From a virus: a stretch of 38,854 nucleotides of DNA. The translations under genes were made by a program, and so were the position numbers. Positions 30,765 to 38,854 of this stretch are shown here, piece after piece (within the stretch, counting starts at the first letter, position 1; the number at the start of each line of letters is the position of its first letter). The DNA is taken from positions 1 to 38,854 of the IMG/VR virus record IMGVR_UViG_3300042988_000801, one strand, 5' to 3'. Under the pieces are notes generated by a model that worked only from the letters and a program-made list of their open reading frames with translations, was not told the DNA's origin and did not search any database.

Positions 30765-30973
30765 ACTTTCACGACTTCGTAACATGGGGATTTCAAGGAA
30801 TCGTCACGGGTGCAATCGTGTTTGGCGTTGCTGAAATCAAGGGGCTCAGAAGCTCCATTGAATCTCTCAATCAACAGATTGCGAAGACGATTGAGAAGAC
30901 GGCGTGGCACGAAAAGGAACTCGATAAACACGAAGATCGCATTCATCGACTAGAAACTAGAGGGGGCAAATAA
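30761..30973 (+). CDS. Membrane-anchored coiled-coil protein, holin candidate
   Basis: GTG 30761 overlaps the previous stop. The 70-aa product has an N-terminal hydrophobic helix ('FVTWGFQGIVTGAIVFGVAEI', residues about 6-26) and a C-terminal coiled coil ending in Arg/Lys. This one-TM plus coiled-coil plan occurs in XhlA/holin-associated and other lysis proteins. It opens the lysis block. Confidence 0.55.
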   Translation: MNFHDFVTWGFQGIVTGAIVFGVAEIKGLRSSIESLNQQIAKTIEKTAWHEKELDKHEDRIHRLETRGGK

Positions 30974-31116
30974 TGGAGTTCAATCAGCACACTTTAGAAC
31001 TGGCTTTGGCTTTCATGTGGGCACTCAGCGAGCTTTTGGGCGAGTCGAAGGTAGTCGCCGCAAACAGCGTCTATGGCCTTTTCAAAGGCATTTTGAAATC
31101 CATTTTAAACAAGTGA
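30973..31116 (+). CDS. 47-aa small lysis-region protein
   Basis: ATG 30973 shares its A with the previous TAA. The peptide starts MEFNQHTLELALAFMWALSE and ends in Lys-rich 'KGILKSILNK'. It has moderately hydrophobic amphipathic helices and is a candidate holin partner or antiholin. It was found by reading the gap between its neighbours. Confidence 0.55.
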   Translation: MEFNQHTLELALAFMWALSELLGESKVVAANSVYGLFKGILKSILNK

Positions 31117-31123
31117 GTTAGAC

Positions 31124-31315
31124 ATGGCTTGGCTCGTCGAACGCGTCGTGAAGGCAATACTTGCATGGCTTGAGTCGAAAGGCTTGCGCATTAAAACGCA
31201 GATTGAATCTGATCGACGCATCGACGAGCGAATCCGTGAACAAGTCGAAGCAGTGAAAGCGGCAAAAACTGACGAGGAGTTTGATCGTGCGGCTCGCGAC
31301 GTTTTTAGCAAGTAG
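31124..31315 (+). CDS. 63-aa amphipathic helical protein, spanin-partner candidate
   Basis: It starts MAWLVERVVKAILAWLESKG, an N-terminal amphipathic/hydrophobic helix, followed by a charged helix (TQIESDRRIDERIREQVEAV). Its 3' end overlaps the lipoprotein gene in another frame by 29 bases, like Rz/Rz1 arrangements, but the hydrophobic anchor is weak and the overlap is short. Function is uncertain. Confidence 0.5.
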   Translation: MAWLVERVVKAILAWLESKGLRIKTQIESDRRIDERIREQVEAVKAAKTDEEFDRAARDVFSK

Positions 31316-31574
31316 TTTGCTTATTGTTGGCTGTGCAGCGAAGCCTCCCAAGGGGTGGATCTGCATGCTCAACGCCGAAAGCCATTACCGGCTCTGCTTC
31401 GATCTCGAAAAAGACTTCGACTCTGAAGGCAACGTAAAGGCTGTTGCCGGTGTGCGAGTCCCTGTTAAGTCGCTCGATGACCTACATGCTTTCGTTGTCA
31501 TGGACGTTGATTCAGCGACGAATCTTAAAGGCTACATCCTGAAACAAAAAGCGCGTTGCGAGGCTAAAAAATGA
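31287..31574 (+). CDS. Small lipoprotein, outer-membrane spanin candidate
   Basis: GTG 31287 has GAGGAG seven bases upstream, which beats the TTG at 31281. The 95-aa product has a signal peptide 'MRLATFLASSLLIVGCAAKP' with lipobox IVGC and lipidated Cys16, so it goes to the periplasmic face of a membrane. The mature part has three more Cys and mixed beta/helix. Rz1-type spanins are usually shorter and Pro-rich, so this may be a different lysis or superinfection-exclusion lipoprotein. Its stop overlaps the endolysin start. Confidence 0.65.
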   Translation: MRLATFLASSLLIVGCAAKPPKGWICMLNAESHYRLCFDLEKDFDSEGNVKAVAGVRVPVKSLDDLHAFVVMDVDSATNLKGYILKQKARCEAKK

Positions 31575-32674
31575 GTATCTTTCGTCGCGGGACACTTGAA
31601 GTAAAAAAGCCTGAAACTCAAATCGAGAACGTCTCGCCCGTGAAGCTCCCTTCCAGTGAATCAGGACCCGGCAACGGCTGGGTTCCGACCTGGGAAATCG
31701 GTCACGCAAATCGCAGCGAGTGGACTAAACAGCTTCAGTTCATGATCGGCGGCGAATTCTTCGGCGTTTATGACTCGGCATCAGACGTTGAGAAAATCCA
31801 TCCGAAGTATCGTTCAATGACGAAATCGGATCGTTTGAAAGTGTGGACGGAGTTTTTCTCAGCTGTCGCATCTTTTGAAAGCAGTTGGATTCCCTGGGAA
31901 GAAGAGCCAGACGTCGGCACAAAGGAAAATAAAAACACTTGGAGCGTTGGTCTCTTCCAACTGAGCCAAGTTGATCAGACAAACTATGGGATCAACCTAG
32001 GTTACTCCTACGAAGATTTGAAAGATCCGCTCAAAAACATCAATCTCGCCGTCAGAATCATGGCGAAGCAAATCGCTAAGCGCGGCAAAGTGTTCATTCC
32101 CGTAGGAGAGCCGGGCGTTTATTGGGCCGTAATTCACCCTGGCGGCAAGTACGACAAGACCGCAAAGATTCAAGCCATAGTCGCGAAGGTACCATTTGAA
32201 GACGTGTTCGCTCGTGACATCAAAGAAGACGACATCACGCCTTGGATGACGATTGCAAATCGCGAGCTAGGCCAGCATGAAGTCACAGGCAGCGGAAACA
32301 ATCCGCGCATCGTTGAGTATCACAAAGCGACGACACTTGCTGCATCTGAAGACGAGGTGCCGTGGTGTAGTGCTTTCGTCTCGTGGTGCTTGCAGCAAGC
32401 AAACATGAAGTCGACTCGCAATGCCTGGGCGCGATCATACTGCTCCTACGGCACTAAAGCAGATAAACCTCGATACGGCTGTGTAGTAGTGCTTGAGCGT
32501 GGCACTGACGCTGGTCACGTTGGATTCTATCTAGATGAAACGACAGATGCTGTTTACTTGCTAGGTGGCAATCAGGGCGACGCTGTTACGAAGCAGTGGT
32601 TCGCAAAATCTCGCGTGCTAGCCTATCGCTGGCCTGTGCCGATTCAAAAAGAAATTCCTATGGCTTTCGTTTAA
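31571..32674 (+). CDS. Two-domain endolysin: transglycosylase-like plus TIGR02594/CHAP-like
   Basis: The 367-aa product combines two muralytic folds. Residues about 85-175 resemble a lytic transglycosylase: catalytic-type Glu103 in 'ASFESSW' and 'SVGLFQLS' (GLFQ at 127-130). Residues about 220-360 match the TIGR02594 cysteine-peptidase-like family: 'WMTIANRELGQHEVTGSGNNPRIVEYH', 'VPWCSAFVSWCL' with Cys266, 'GHVGFY' with His316, and 'LLGGNQGD'. No signal peptide is present, so release would need the holin. One domain would cut glycan and the other peptide bonds. It overlaps the lipoprotein stop (ATGA). Confidence 0.85.
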   Translation: MSIFRRGTLEVKKPETQIENVSPVKLPSSESGPGNGWVPTWEIGHANRSEWTKQLQFMIGGEFFGVYDSASDVEKIHPKYRSMTKSDRLKVWTEFFSAVASFESSWIPWEEEPDVGTKENKNTWSVGLFQLSQVDQTNYGINLGYSYEDLKDPLKNINLAVRIMAKQIAKRGKVFIPVGEPGVYWAVIHPGGKYDKTAKIQAIVAKVPFEDVFARDIKEDDITPWMTIANRELGQHEVTGSGNNPRIVEYHKATTLAASEDEVPWCSAFVSWCLQQANMKSTRNAWARSYCSYGTKADKPRYGCVVVLERGTDAGHVGFYLDETTDAVYLLGGNQGDAVTKQWFAKSRVLAYRWPVPIQKEIPMAFV

Positions 32675-32698
32675 AGTTAAATTTAAGGAGAAGTAAAA

Positions 32699-32998
32699 AT
32701 GGCGAAATTATACATCACAGAGCACACTGGTCCTGGCACATGGGGCGGTAATCTATTTCCCGCTGCGAAAGTTCCAGCGCTCGCAACGCAGGTCTTAAAC
32801 ATCACTGCAGGCAGCGTGCAGTCACAGCCGTTTCAGCAAGATTCATATATGATCAGCGTTCACACTGATATGACATGCTCGATTGAGTTTGGTTACGATC
32901 CAGCCGCGACGACCAATTCAAAACGAATGGTCGCTAACTCTACGGAGTATTTCCAAGTTCAGCCAAACCACAAAATCGCGGTTGTCGCGAACAGCTAA
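32699..32998 (+). CDS. 99-aa beta-rich virion-type protein
   Basis: It has a strong AAGGAG site. The product is beta-rich ('LYITEHTGPGTWGGNLFPAAK', 'SVQSQPFQQDSYMISVHTDMTCSIEFGYDP'), looking like a small jelly-roll or decoration protein of the kind seen repeatedly among phage structural genes. No enzymatic features. Function unknown. Confidence 0.6.
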   Translation: MAKLYITEHTGPGTWGGNLFPAAKVPALATQVLNITAGSVQSQPFQQDSYMISVHTDMTCSIEFGYDPAATTNSKRMVANSTEYFQVQPNHKIAVVANS

Positions 32999-33009
32999 GA
33001 GGTAAAGCT

Positions 33010-33507
33010 ATGATGGCAGCAAACATGGTTTATGGCTCTGGCTCCGAAATCGCAACACTAGTTGAGCTACTTTCGAATCCTGAACGAGCGCAAGATGCAC
33101 TACGGATGGTCGCTGAAATGAAAGCGATTGGCGAAGAGGCCAAAGAAATGCTTGATAAAAACCAAGCAGCGGCTGCAGAGGCTCAGTCGCGATTGAAAGC
33201 CTGCCATGAGAAAGAAGATAACATTTCTGCACGTGAAACTAAGTTATCGCAGAAAGACTCTGAGCTTCAATCTCTGAAGGTTGAGCTTGAAATAAAAGAG
33301 GCAAACATCATCGAGCGTGAAAACGTTTGCGCGGAGGGTGCTCGACTGCTTAAAGCCGAACAGGCAAAGTTCGCCGCTGAATCAGTCATGCAAAAAACCG
33401 CGATTGTCGAAAAAGAAAAAAAGGCGGAAGCGGCATTGCAAGCTGCAGAAGCTGTACGCGCTCAATATGAAGCAAAGCTCGCGAACCTAAAATCATTGAT
33501 CGGATAA
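33010..33507 (+). CDS. 165-aa coiled-coil protein
   Basis: After a short head the product is one long charged helix from about residue 35 to 160 ('SRLKACHEKEDNISARETKL', 'ESVMQKTAIVEKEKKAEAAL'), a rod-like trimer or dimer. GAGG precedes ATG 33010. Between a decoration-like gene and a large beta protein, it is probably a virion spacer or chaperone. Confidence 0.6.
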   Translation: MMAANMVYGSGSEIATLVELLSNPERAQDALRMVAEMKAIGEEAKEMLDKNQAAAAEAQSRLKACHEKEDNISARETKLSQKDSELQSLKVELEIKEANIIERENVCAEGARLLKAEQAKFAAESVMQKTAIVEKEKKAEAALQAAEAVRAQYEAKLANLKSLIG

Positions 33508-33510
33508 GAA

Positions 33511-36204
33511 GTGGCAAACATCTATTCGCTGAAATCTGGCCTCGCTTCGGACACGACTTGCTGGTCGTCGGGCACTGTACCAGTGCAAGGTGACCGAGTG
33601 CTAATTTCAGCGGGCCACACAATTACGCTCGATGGCGCTTACACATGGGGCGACGACTCGACTGCTACAGTTGTCATTAACTCAGTATCGACTACAACGA
33701 GCGTTTGGGTTTTAGGCACGGTCCTTCACTCGCGCACGGTTAATAGCTCGATCACTTTTTATGGCAACTGTCGTGTGGCGGCGGGCGGTAAGTGGGACAT
33801 GGGCACTGAAGCGAGTCCAATCCCACTCGGCGTGACTGCGACGATGTATCTAAATAAATCCGCTGCGATGGCTGACAACAAATACGGTTTTGCGACTGTA
33901 GCTAGCGGAAAGTTCTCGGCGTGGGGTGCTCCGAAAACTCTTGTGACAAATCTCACGGCTGACCATTCGGCTGGCGTGACTTCTCTCACTGTATCCGATG
34001 CGACCGGCTGGCAAGTCGGTGATAGACTCTATATCATCCAAACAGATTGGACGACTGACAAACGACGAGACATTGTCACAATTGGGAGTGGGTATACGCC
34101 AGGTGCCACGACTGTGCCTCTCACAGCGGCAACGACTTATGCGCATTCCTACGCGATCAAAAGTTCTCTTTACGTAGGCAACTTCACAAGCAACGTCACA
34201 ATCGGAAATTACAACGACACTTATCGCGGTGGATTCGCTCTTAAACTTGGTTCGGCGAGTAACTATAACGACTATGAGATGGGCTACACATCGGTAATGA
34301 CGATCGGTGGTGCGTATCCAAACTATGGATTTGCGATCGATTCAGATGCTAACTACTCAGCGACGGCTTGGAAGATGCCGTTTAAAAAGCTCTACAAGTG
34401 CGCGATCAACTTGTTGCGAGACGTAAACGGAACTTATGTAGCAACTATTCAGATGCCGTTCTGTGATTCGCGATTGATTGTGGACCAATGTCTGTTTGTC
34501 GGAGATGCATCACTGAATAACGGACACTATGTCTCTGCAAAATCAGGCGCGACGTTTTCTTCGTGTACGTTTCTCGGCGCTGGTATCAATCCGCAATCTG
34601 CCTATGGTGCTCTAGATTTCAACGATTGCGCGATCTCAGGACAAGGTGTCGGCTGGTTTACTCCCATCGGCGCAAACATCGGCGCCACGTTCCGGCGCTG
34701 TAAATTCGGCGGACGGAGAAACTCTGGAACCGGCGTACTCCTCCACTTCGGCGCGCAATACAACTGGCTCGCGACAACAATGTCAGACTGTGATTTCGGC
34801 ACGACAATCCCAACAGCACTCAATGACGTTGCCGGGTACACAGGTTTTCTCGCGTACACACAGTCGCTCGGTGACGCCGTCCAGATCACTGTCAATAACC
34901 CGACTATCAACATGTCGCGGATCAATTTCCCGAACGTCACGTATCTCAACAACATGTCTGAAGAGTCGTTCGTTTTCGCGAAAAACATCAATAGCGATAC
35001 GACTCAACAATATTTGCTTAACAAGTACGGGCAGGTCTCGCGCAATAACTCAATCGTCAATCGCAGCTCGTCATCGTGTGCGCTGAGACCAATCTCTGCA
35101 ACACTACCCCTCACTCGCGAGATTAAAATCTCATGTGCTGTTGGTCAGACTGTGCGAGTCGTTGGATACGTCAAAATGTCTACTGCGTTTTATAATGCCG
35201 GTGATTGCACTTATCCGAGCGTGACTCTCTCAGGAATGGGCGCGACTCCTGTCACGTTTACGAGTACATCGGCTGGTAACAATGCTTGGGAAAAGTACGA
35301 TCTCTCGATCACTAACTCAGCCGGTTACGCTGGGACTTTCTCCCTCACGTACAGTGCACAAGCTAAAACCGTGACGACTGGCGAGGTGTACTTCGACGGT
35401 GTCCCAGATGACCCGTTTGTTACTCAGTGCAGGCATTACGGCTTTGATCTCACACAAGAGACCAGTGCGGCTCGTGTAGTTGATGCGTATGTAGTGGACT
35501 CTGAGAGTACAGCGGCTGGGTATAGTGGTGTGGCGATCGATGGCGATACGACGCGCATCACATTCTCATCAGGGACTGCGAACACAGCACAAAAGTTTTA
35601 CGACTACACACGCGCATGGTCGGCAACTCATCTCAACAAAGATATTCCCCTCACGCGAGCTGGTGCTCTGTATGCTCTCGCGAGCGGCTGGACAGTCGTT
35701 GAACCGAACTATGACGGCATGACTTGGGGCGGAGGCAAAGTTGAGTGGTCTACGCCTGGCGCGAAATCAGGCGCTTATGATTCGAACGTTTTTACCTTCA
35801 CAACGGCTGGTACTTACAATTTCGGAGCCGCGAAGTTTTCGGGCACGGTCACGCTCGTCAATAACTCAGGCGGCGCCGTGACAGTGCAGCTCCCGACTGG
35901 CACCGCCTACACGAACAGCGGCCCAAGCATCACAGTGTCAGTGCCTTCCGTGCGGCTCATTGTTTATGGCTTTCAGACGGGCAGTGACGTTGTGATTTAC
36001 GAGAGCGGGACTGCAAACGTGCTCGCCACAGGTGACTCCGTCACATCTCCATACGAATGGACATACGCTGGCGCACAGACCATCGACATCGGTGTGTTCC
36101 TTCCCGGCTTTGTGCCTTACCGCGCGAATGGTGTCGCTCTCGACGGCTCGACCGCTAGTTTCTTAGTAACTCAATCAATTGATCGAACCTACTCGAATCC
36201 ATGA
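33511..36204 (+). CDS. Large beta-helix-type protein with G8-like N-terminus
   Basis: The 897-aa product (GTG start) begins 'CWSSGTVPVQGDRVLISAGHTITLDG', matching the start of G8-type beta-helix domains, and stays beta-strand/turn rich. Residues about 165-420 look like solenoid rungs. Near 525-640 a carbohydrate-binding-like jelly roll appears ('VRVVGYVKMSTAFYNAG'). The C-terminal end, 'FTFTTAGTYNFGAAKFSG' through 'DRTYSNP', resembles that of the 444-aa protein. It could be a second receptor-binding or depolymerising structure; no catalytic residues are recognised. Confidence 0.65.
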   Translation: MANIYSLKSGLASDTTCWSSGTVPVQGDRVLISAGHTITLDGAYTWGDDSTATVVINSVSTTTSVWVLGTVLHSRTVNSSITFYGNCRVAAGGKWDMGTEASPIPLGVTATMYLNKSAAMADNKYGFATVASGKFSAWGAPKTLVTNLTADHSAGVTSLTVSDATGWQVGDRLYIIQTDWTTDKRRDIVTIGSGYTPGATTVPLTAATTYAHSYAIKSSLYVGNFTSNVTIGNYNDTYRGGFALKLGSASNYNDYEMGYTSVMTIGGAYPNYGFAIDSDANYSATAWKMPFKKLYKCAINLLRDVNGTYVATIQMPFCDSRLIVDQCLFVGDASLNNGHYVSAKSGATFSSCTFLGAGINPQSAYGALDFNDCAISGQGVGWFTPIGANIGATFRRCKFGGRRNSGTGVLLHFGAQYNWLATTMSDCDFGTTIPTALNDVAGYTGFLAYTQSLGDAVQITVNNPTINMSRINFPNVTYLNNMSEESFVFAKNINSDTTQQYLLNKYGQVSRNNSIVNRSSSSCALRPISATLPLTREIKISCAVGQTVRVVGYVKMSTAFYNAGDCTYPSVTLSGMGATPVTFTSTSAGNNAWEKYDLSITNSAGYAGTFSLTYSAQAKTVTTGEVYFDGVPDDPFVTQCRHYGFDLTQETSAARVVDAYVVDSESTAAGYSGVAIDGDTTRITFSSGTANTAQKFYDYTRAWSATHLNKDIPLTRAGALYALASGWTVVEPNYDGMTWGGGKVEWSTPGAKSGAYDSNVFTFTTAGTYNFGAAKFSGTVTLVNNSGGAVTVQLPTGTAYTNSGPSITVSVPSVRLIVYGFQTGSDVVIYESGTANVLATGDSVTSPYEWTYAGAQTIDIGVFLPGFVPYRANGVALDGSTASFLVTQSIDRTYSNP

Positions 36205-36211
36205 GGTCAAA

Positions 36212-36409
36212 ATGATGACTTTAAAAATTACTTCGACGACTGACGGAAAATACATAGGCCATGAATTCGTCTGCCACGGCGAAAAGTGCATCATTCATTT
36301 GAGCGACGACCTCGATTTCTTGCCTGATCAAATTATTGAAATCGGCGAGAACCAGTGGCGATTGGCGAATTCAAACTATGTGCTTGATTGTGAGAAAGTA
36401 GGCGAATAA
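36212..36409 (+). CDS. 65-aa small protein
   Basis: ATG 36212 has GAGG five bases upstream; a TTG at 36179 lies inside the previous gene. The peptide 'MMTLKITSTTDGKYIGHEFV' onward is short beta-strands (C-H-C pattern 'VCHGEKCIIH'). It abuts the next gene with no gap. Unknown function, probably part of the distal structural cassette. Confidence 0.6.
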   Translation: MMTLKITSTTDGKYIGHEFVCHGEKCIIHLSDDLDFLPDQIIEIGENQWRLANSNYVLDCEKVGE

Positions 36410-37744
36410 ATGGCGAAAATTATCGATCCAGATTTCCTTGTTGTCGGAACCGAACTCGCAATCGATACCACTGCGAAAACTATTACTCTCAACGTCGCAG
36501 GCAATCTCATCGCTAAAGATGGCGTGACGATGCAAGCGCTCTATTCAAAGCTTATCCTGCTTTGGACTTCGAGCACGTATCAAGCCTATCCGTTCCCGCT
36601 GTACGCAATCGATAGCCGAAGTGGCCAGTATCAAGTCGGGTTTGATGGCGCTACATACAACGGCTGGACGTTCGCAAACGATGCGACTCGTTCATATATC
36701 AGAGATGCGGGCTGGAGTGAGTACAGTGCTGCTGGGGCTCTTCAGCGACAGTATGTCGGAGTTGTTTCGCTAGGTGATCTCTCAGCCGGTGCTCAACCGT
36801 ATTATCAAAAAGTATCTAGCGGATCTCCAATAAACACAGTCTATTTAGATGAGGTCAACGAGGCGGTCCAGGTCTATGGCGACGCTTCAAACGGCGCCTT
36901 TGATTCTCGTTTCTACTTCAAGTTATTTTGTCGCGAGCCTGGCAAGACATACGACGATGCACTCCTGGGCGACGTTGGTGAAACTGGCACGGGCGCTTTC
37001 AAGATTCAGTTTCCGCTTTCGAACGCTGACGATCTAAAAATCCAAGCGCTCGACGCTGAGATGACAAGTGCGCCGTATTCGAGCATTACGGTCACATATT
37101 ATGGCACAGATCAACTGCGCACGATTGGAAGCTCCTCGTACCCCTTCCGCGTGATTATTGACGGAGCGGGTGCGACGGCTGAACAGATCTACACCAAAGT
37201 GCAGTATCTCCTGCGACAAAACGCAGACATCGACTCTGGCGCTGGGACTGTGATCGGAAAGACTGCATCAGCACTTCTCGCGTTCATCGGCGATACGCTT
37301 AAAACAAGTGCTGGTGTGTACATCGACAATTTCTCGTCATCAGATATTAACCGACTCGTGTTTACTGATCACGAGGGTATTGAACACATGTTCCCCTTCA
37401 CAGCGGCTGGAACTTTGAATTTCAACTCGTTCTTGGCGAGTGGTTCGGGTTACTACCGCATGTTCTTTGCTGACAACTACGGTACAGGTTCCGCGATCAC
37501 AGTTAACGACGCAGATGGTACGCCGATTACCGGAACTATCACGGCACCACAAATCGGATTTACCTTCGCCTACGACTCGAATGCTCAAGGCTCACACACT
37601 CCTGGCACAGATGCAGCCGTTGTCGTCGTCGCTGGTAGTCCGGGAAGTGGTAAGCCGGTGGTGAGTTCAGCTACGATCACTCGAACAGCGGGACAGACAA
37701 TTGCCCTCGTTGCCGAACAAGATCGCGCATACTTGAACCCTTGA
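36410..37744 (+). CDS. 444-aa distal structural protein
   Basis: A beta-rich protein with an N-terminal helical part ('VTMQALYSKLILLWTSSTYQAYPFPLYAIDSRSG'). I associate this pattern with virion proteins in a conserved cassette of several phage groups, usually followed by a protein with FDGPNKLI. The C-terminus 'FPFTAAGTLNFNSF' through 'DRAYLNP' parallels the end of the 897-aa protein. Function unknown; likely a tail or capsid appendage. Confidence 0.65.
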   Translation: MAKIIDPDFLVVGTELAIDTTAKTITLNVAGNLIAKDGVTMQALYSKLILLWTSSTYQAYPFPLYAIDSRSGQYQVGFDGATYNGWTFANDATRSYIRDAGWSEYSAAGALQRQYVGVVSLGDLSAGAQPYYQKVSSGSPINTVYLDEVNEAVQVYGDASNGAFDSRFYFKLFCREPGKTYDDALLGDVGETGTGAFKIQFPLSNADDLKIQALDAEMTSAPYSSITVTYYGTDQLRTIGSSSYPFRVIIDGAGATAEQIYTKVQYLLRQNADIDSGAGTVIGKTASALLAFIGDTLKTSAGVYIDNFSSSDINRLVFTDHEGIEHMFPFTAAGTLNFNSFLASGSGYYRMFFADNYGTGSAITVNDADGTPITGTITAPQIGFTFAYDSNAQGSHTPGTDAAVVVVAGSPGSGKPVVSSATITRTAGQTIALVAEQDRAYLNP

Positions 37745-37752
37745 GGTGATCA

Positions 37753-38355
37753 GTGGCTTACACGTTCGATGGACCAAACAAGTTAATCATCTTGTCGAGC
37801 GGAACGACTACGCTTGATCTTCGTGACGTGTGGTCAAAGTGGGTAGACTGGTTTGTTTTAAGCGACAATGCGAAGTTTCTGCCTGCGTTCTCAACTGTGG
37901 GCGGAGATGAGATTGACGCTTCTTCCGGGACACTCATTCCAATCTATTTATTCCTGCAAAATGGCTGGCGGGTTAGGCCATACGAGGGCAATCACACATT
38001 GTCAGTCATCGATGGAATTTTGCTAGTCCCTGGCGGCGGTGACCCGTTTGTTTCGACAATCGGCAATTATCGTGTCGGCATTCGCTATAGTCAGCCGGTG
38101 CAGGCGATCTCGTTCGCAACTGGCGGTGCCGGAAGCGGAACTTCCGCAGCTGATATTTTAGATGCGAGCGAAGTCGAGGTCGGATTTAGCGTGCGTCAAT
38201 CTCTTAAGCTTATTCTTTCTGCGCTGGCGGGCAGAGTGAGTGGATCGCCAGGGCCAACCGTTGTGATTAGAAATGCAGGCGACACGACTGATCGAATCAC
38301 GGCAACAGTCGATGAGAATGGTAATCGAACCTCAATTTCTTACGATGTGAGCTGA
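37753..38355 (+). CDS. Conserved phage protein (FDGPNKLI family)
   Basis: The 200-aa product from GTG 37753 (GAGG site) begins 'YTFDGPNKLIILSSGTTTLDLRDVWSKWVDWF' and continues 'PAFSTVGGDEID', 'NGWRVRPYEGNHTLSVIDGILLV'. I recognise this pattern from structural modules of unrelated tailed phages. No function is assigned. The tail ends with 'NRTSISYDVS'. Confidence 0.7.
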   Translation: MAYTFDGPNKLIILSSGTTTLDLRDVWSKWVDWFVLSDNAKFLPAFSTVGGDEIDASSGTLIPIYLFLQNGWRVRPYEGNHTLSVIDGILLVPGGGDPFVSTIGNYRVGIRYSQPVQAISFATGGAGSGTSAADILDASEVEVGFSVRQSLKLILSALAGRVSGSPGPTVVIRNAGDTTDRITATVDENGNRTSISYDVS

Positions 38356-38356
38356 G

Positions 38357-38494
38357 ATGTTTTCACGAGCCTATTTCCCAAAGTCGATGTTTGCTGGCGC
38401 ATACTTCGCGCCAGCGGCTGCAGCTTCTGATTCAAGAGGACCGCACATTGTGCTTTTCGCGATGAACGTCGGGACTTTGCTTTTGCGTAAGTGA
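38357..38494 (+). CDS. 45-aa terminal late protein
   Basis: ATG 38357 follows the previous stop by one base. The peptide starts MFSRAYFPKSMFAGAYFAPA, with repeated (S/G)xAYF units. Such short aromatic-repeat peptides commonly close this cassette in other phages, by my recollection. It is the last gene before the terminal array. Too short for detection by length alone; support is context plus motif. Confidence 0.6.
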   Translation: MFSRAYFPKSMFAGAYFAPAAAASDSRGPHIVLFAMNVGTLLLRK

Positions 38495-38720
38495 GCAAGA
38501 AGCCAGCTTCAGCATCGCGCCTATGACAATAATCAAACATCGCATGCAAGTGCCTGTTTCAGCACCCGGTTAAAGTGGGCATGTCCGAAATTAACTAGAG
38601 CTGTGAGACTAAATGTGCAAAAAGGTCGTCACAAAAAAATGACAGCATCTAGAGAAAGCGGTGAGTGTTTGTGCGCGCGGAAGAAAAAAACCTTGAAAGC
38701 AGCGGCTGCAGTGCGATCCG
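38495..38720. other. Non-coding right end before the array
   Basis: I see no convincing gene here. Leftward frames that enter from the heptamer array are artefacts. A short GCAGC-G-GCTGC inverted repeat lies at about 38699-38709. No clear late terminator was found, so if the genome is circular late transcription may read into the array and against the repressor gene. Confidence 0.5.
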
Positions 38721-38854
38721 GACACTCGACACTCGACACTCGACACTCGACACTCGACACTCGACACTCGACACTCGACACTCGACACTCGACACTCGAC
38801 ACTCGACACTCGACACTCGACACTCGACACTCGACACTCGACACTCGACACTCG
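38721..38854. repeat. Right terminal array of 7-bp tandem repeats
   Basis: Nineteen GACACTC units plus one base run to the end of the sequence, after CGATCCG. It has the same orientation, and within one base the same length, as the left array, as expected if an assembler or circularisation step duplicated one array at both ends. The continuous open frames on the minus strand here encode only a 7-residue periodic peptide. Confidence 0.95.

Noticed and set aside
38609-38851. Leftward frames with a periodic SSVECRV peptide
   Set aside because: They are translations of the heptamer array running into unique sequence; the array has no stop codon in any frame.

Overview
The window looks like an essentially complete temperate, short-tailed (podovirus-type) phage genome of about 38.7 kb. 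The head genes form a P22-like set: terminase, large portal, scaffold, coat related to P22 gene 5 protein, and gp4- and gp10-like tail accessory factors. A tyrosine integrase, an excisionase-like protein and a divergent repressor/Cro pair indicate lysogeny. A lysis block with a lipoprotein and a two-domain muralytic enzyme suggests a Gram-negative host. I cannot name the host from the sequence. I saw no tRNA, rRNA, CRISPR array or transposase.

Layout. Both ends (1-133 and 38721-38854) are the same 7-base tandem repeat GACACTC in the same orientation, so the sequence is probably circular or circularly permuted and was opened inside this array. Next come a leftward repressor (279-884), a shared operator region and a rightward Cro-like gene. 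An early operon (1302-2868) carries an Erf single-strand annealing protein and small genes. A 255-base gene-free stretch (2868-3122) folds into three long nested hairpins on paper. It is followed by an excisionase-like gene, the integrase and a probable attP region with a terminator and TTTGTCTA repeats (4585-4861). The replication block (4992-6475) has an initiator gene with an internal iteron-type origin, as in lambda O, plus a partner gene. A string of tightly overlapping small genes (6479-10019) includes a RusA-type resolvase and several HTH proteins. A short promoter-driven unit (10146-10835) encodes ParB-like and ribbon-helix-helix proteins.

A leftward ribbon-helix-helix gene (10926-11168) faces away from the late genes. 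The late region runs rightward from 11243 to 38494: ParB-methyltransferase, terminase, portal, scaffold, coat, connectors, collar-type fibre, ejection proteins, main tail fibre, lysis genes and a distal cassette of beta-rich proteins.

How it fits together. The CI/Cro pair would set lysis or lysogeny. Erf, RusA and the O/P-like genes would handle recombination and replication. Three copies of a 20-bp palindrome (core GTTTAC-N6-GTAAAC) stand before the methyltransferase/terminase block, before the portal and before the main tail fibre. The first copy also lies in front of the leftward ribbon-helix-helix gene. This suggests a dedicated phage regulator of late transcription. The other points most worth a second look are the terminal heptamer array and the structured RNA-like segment.
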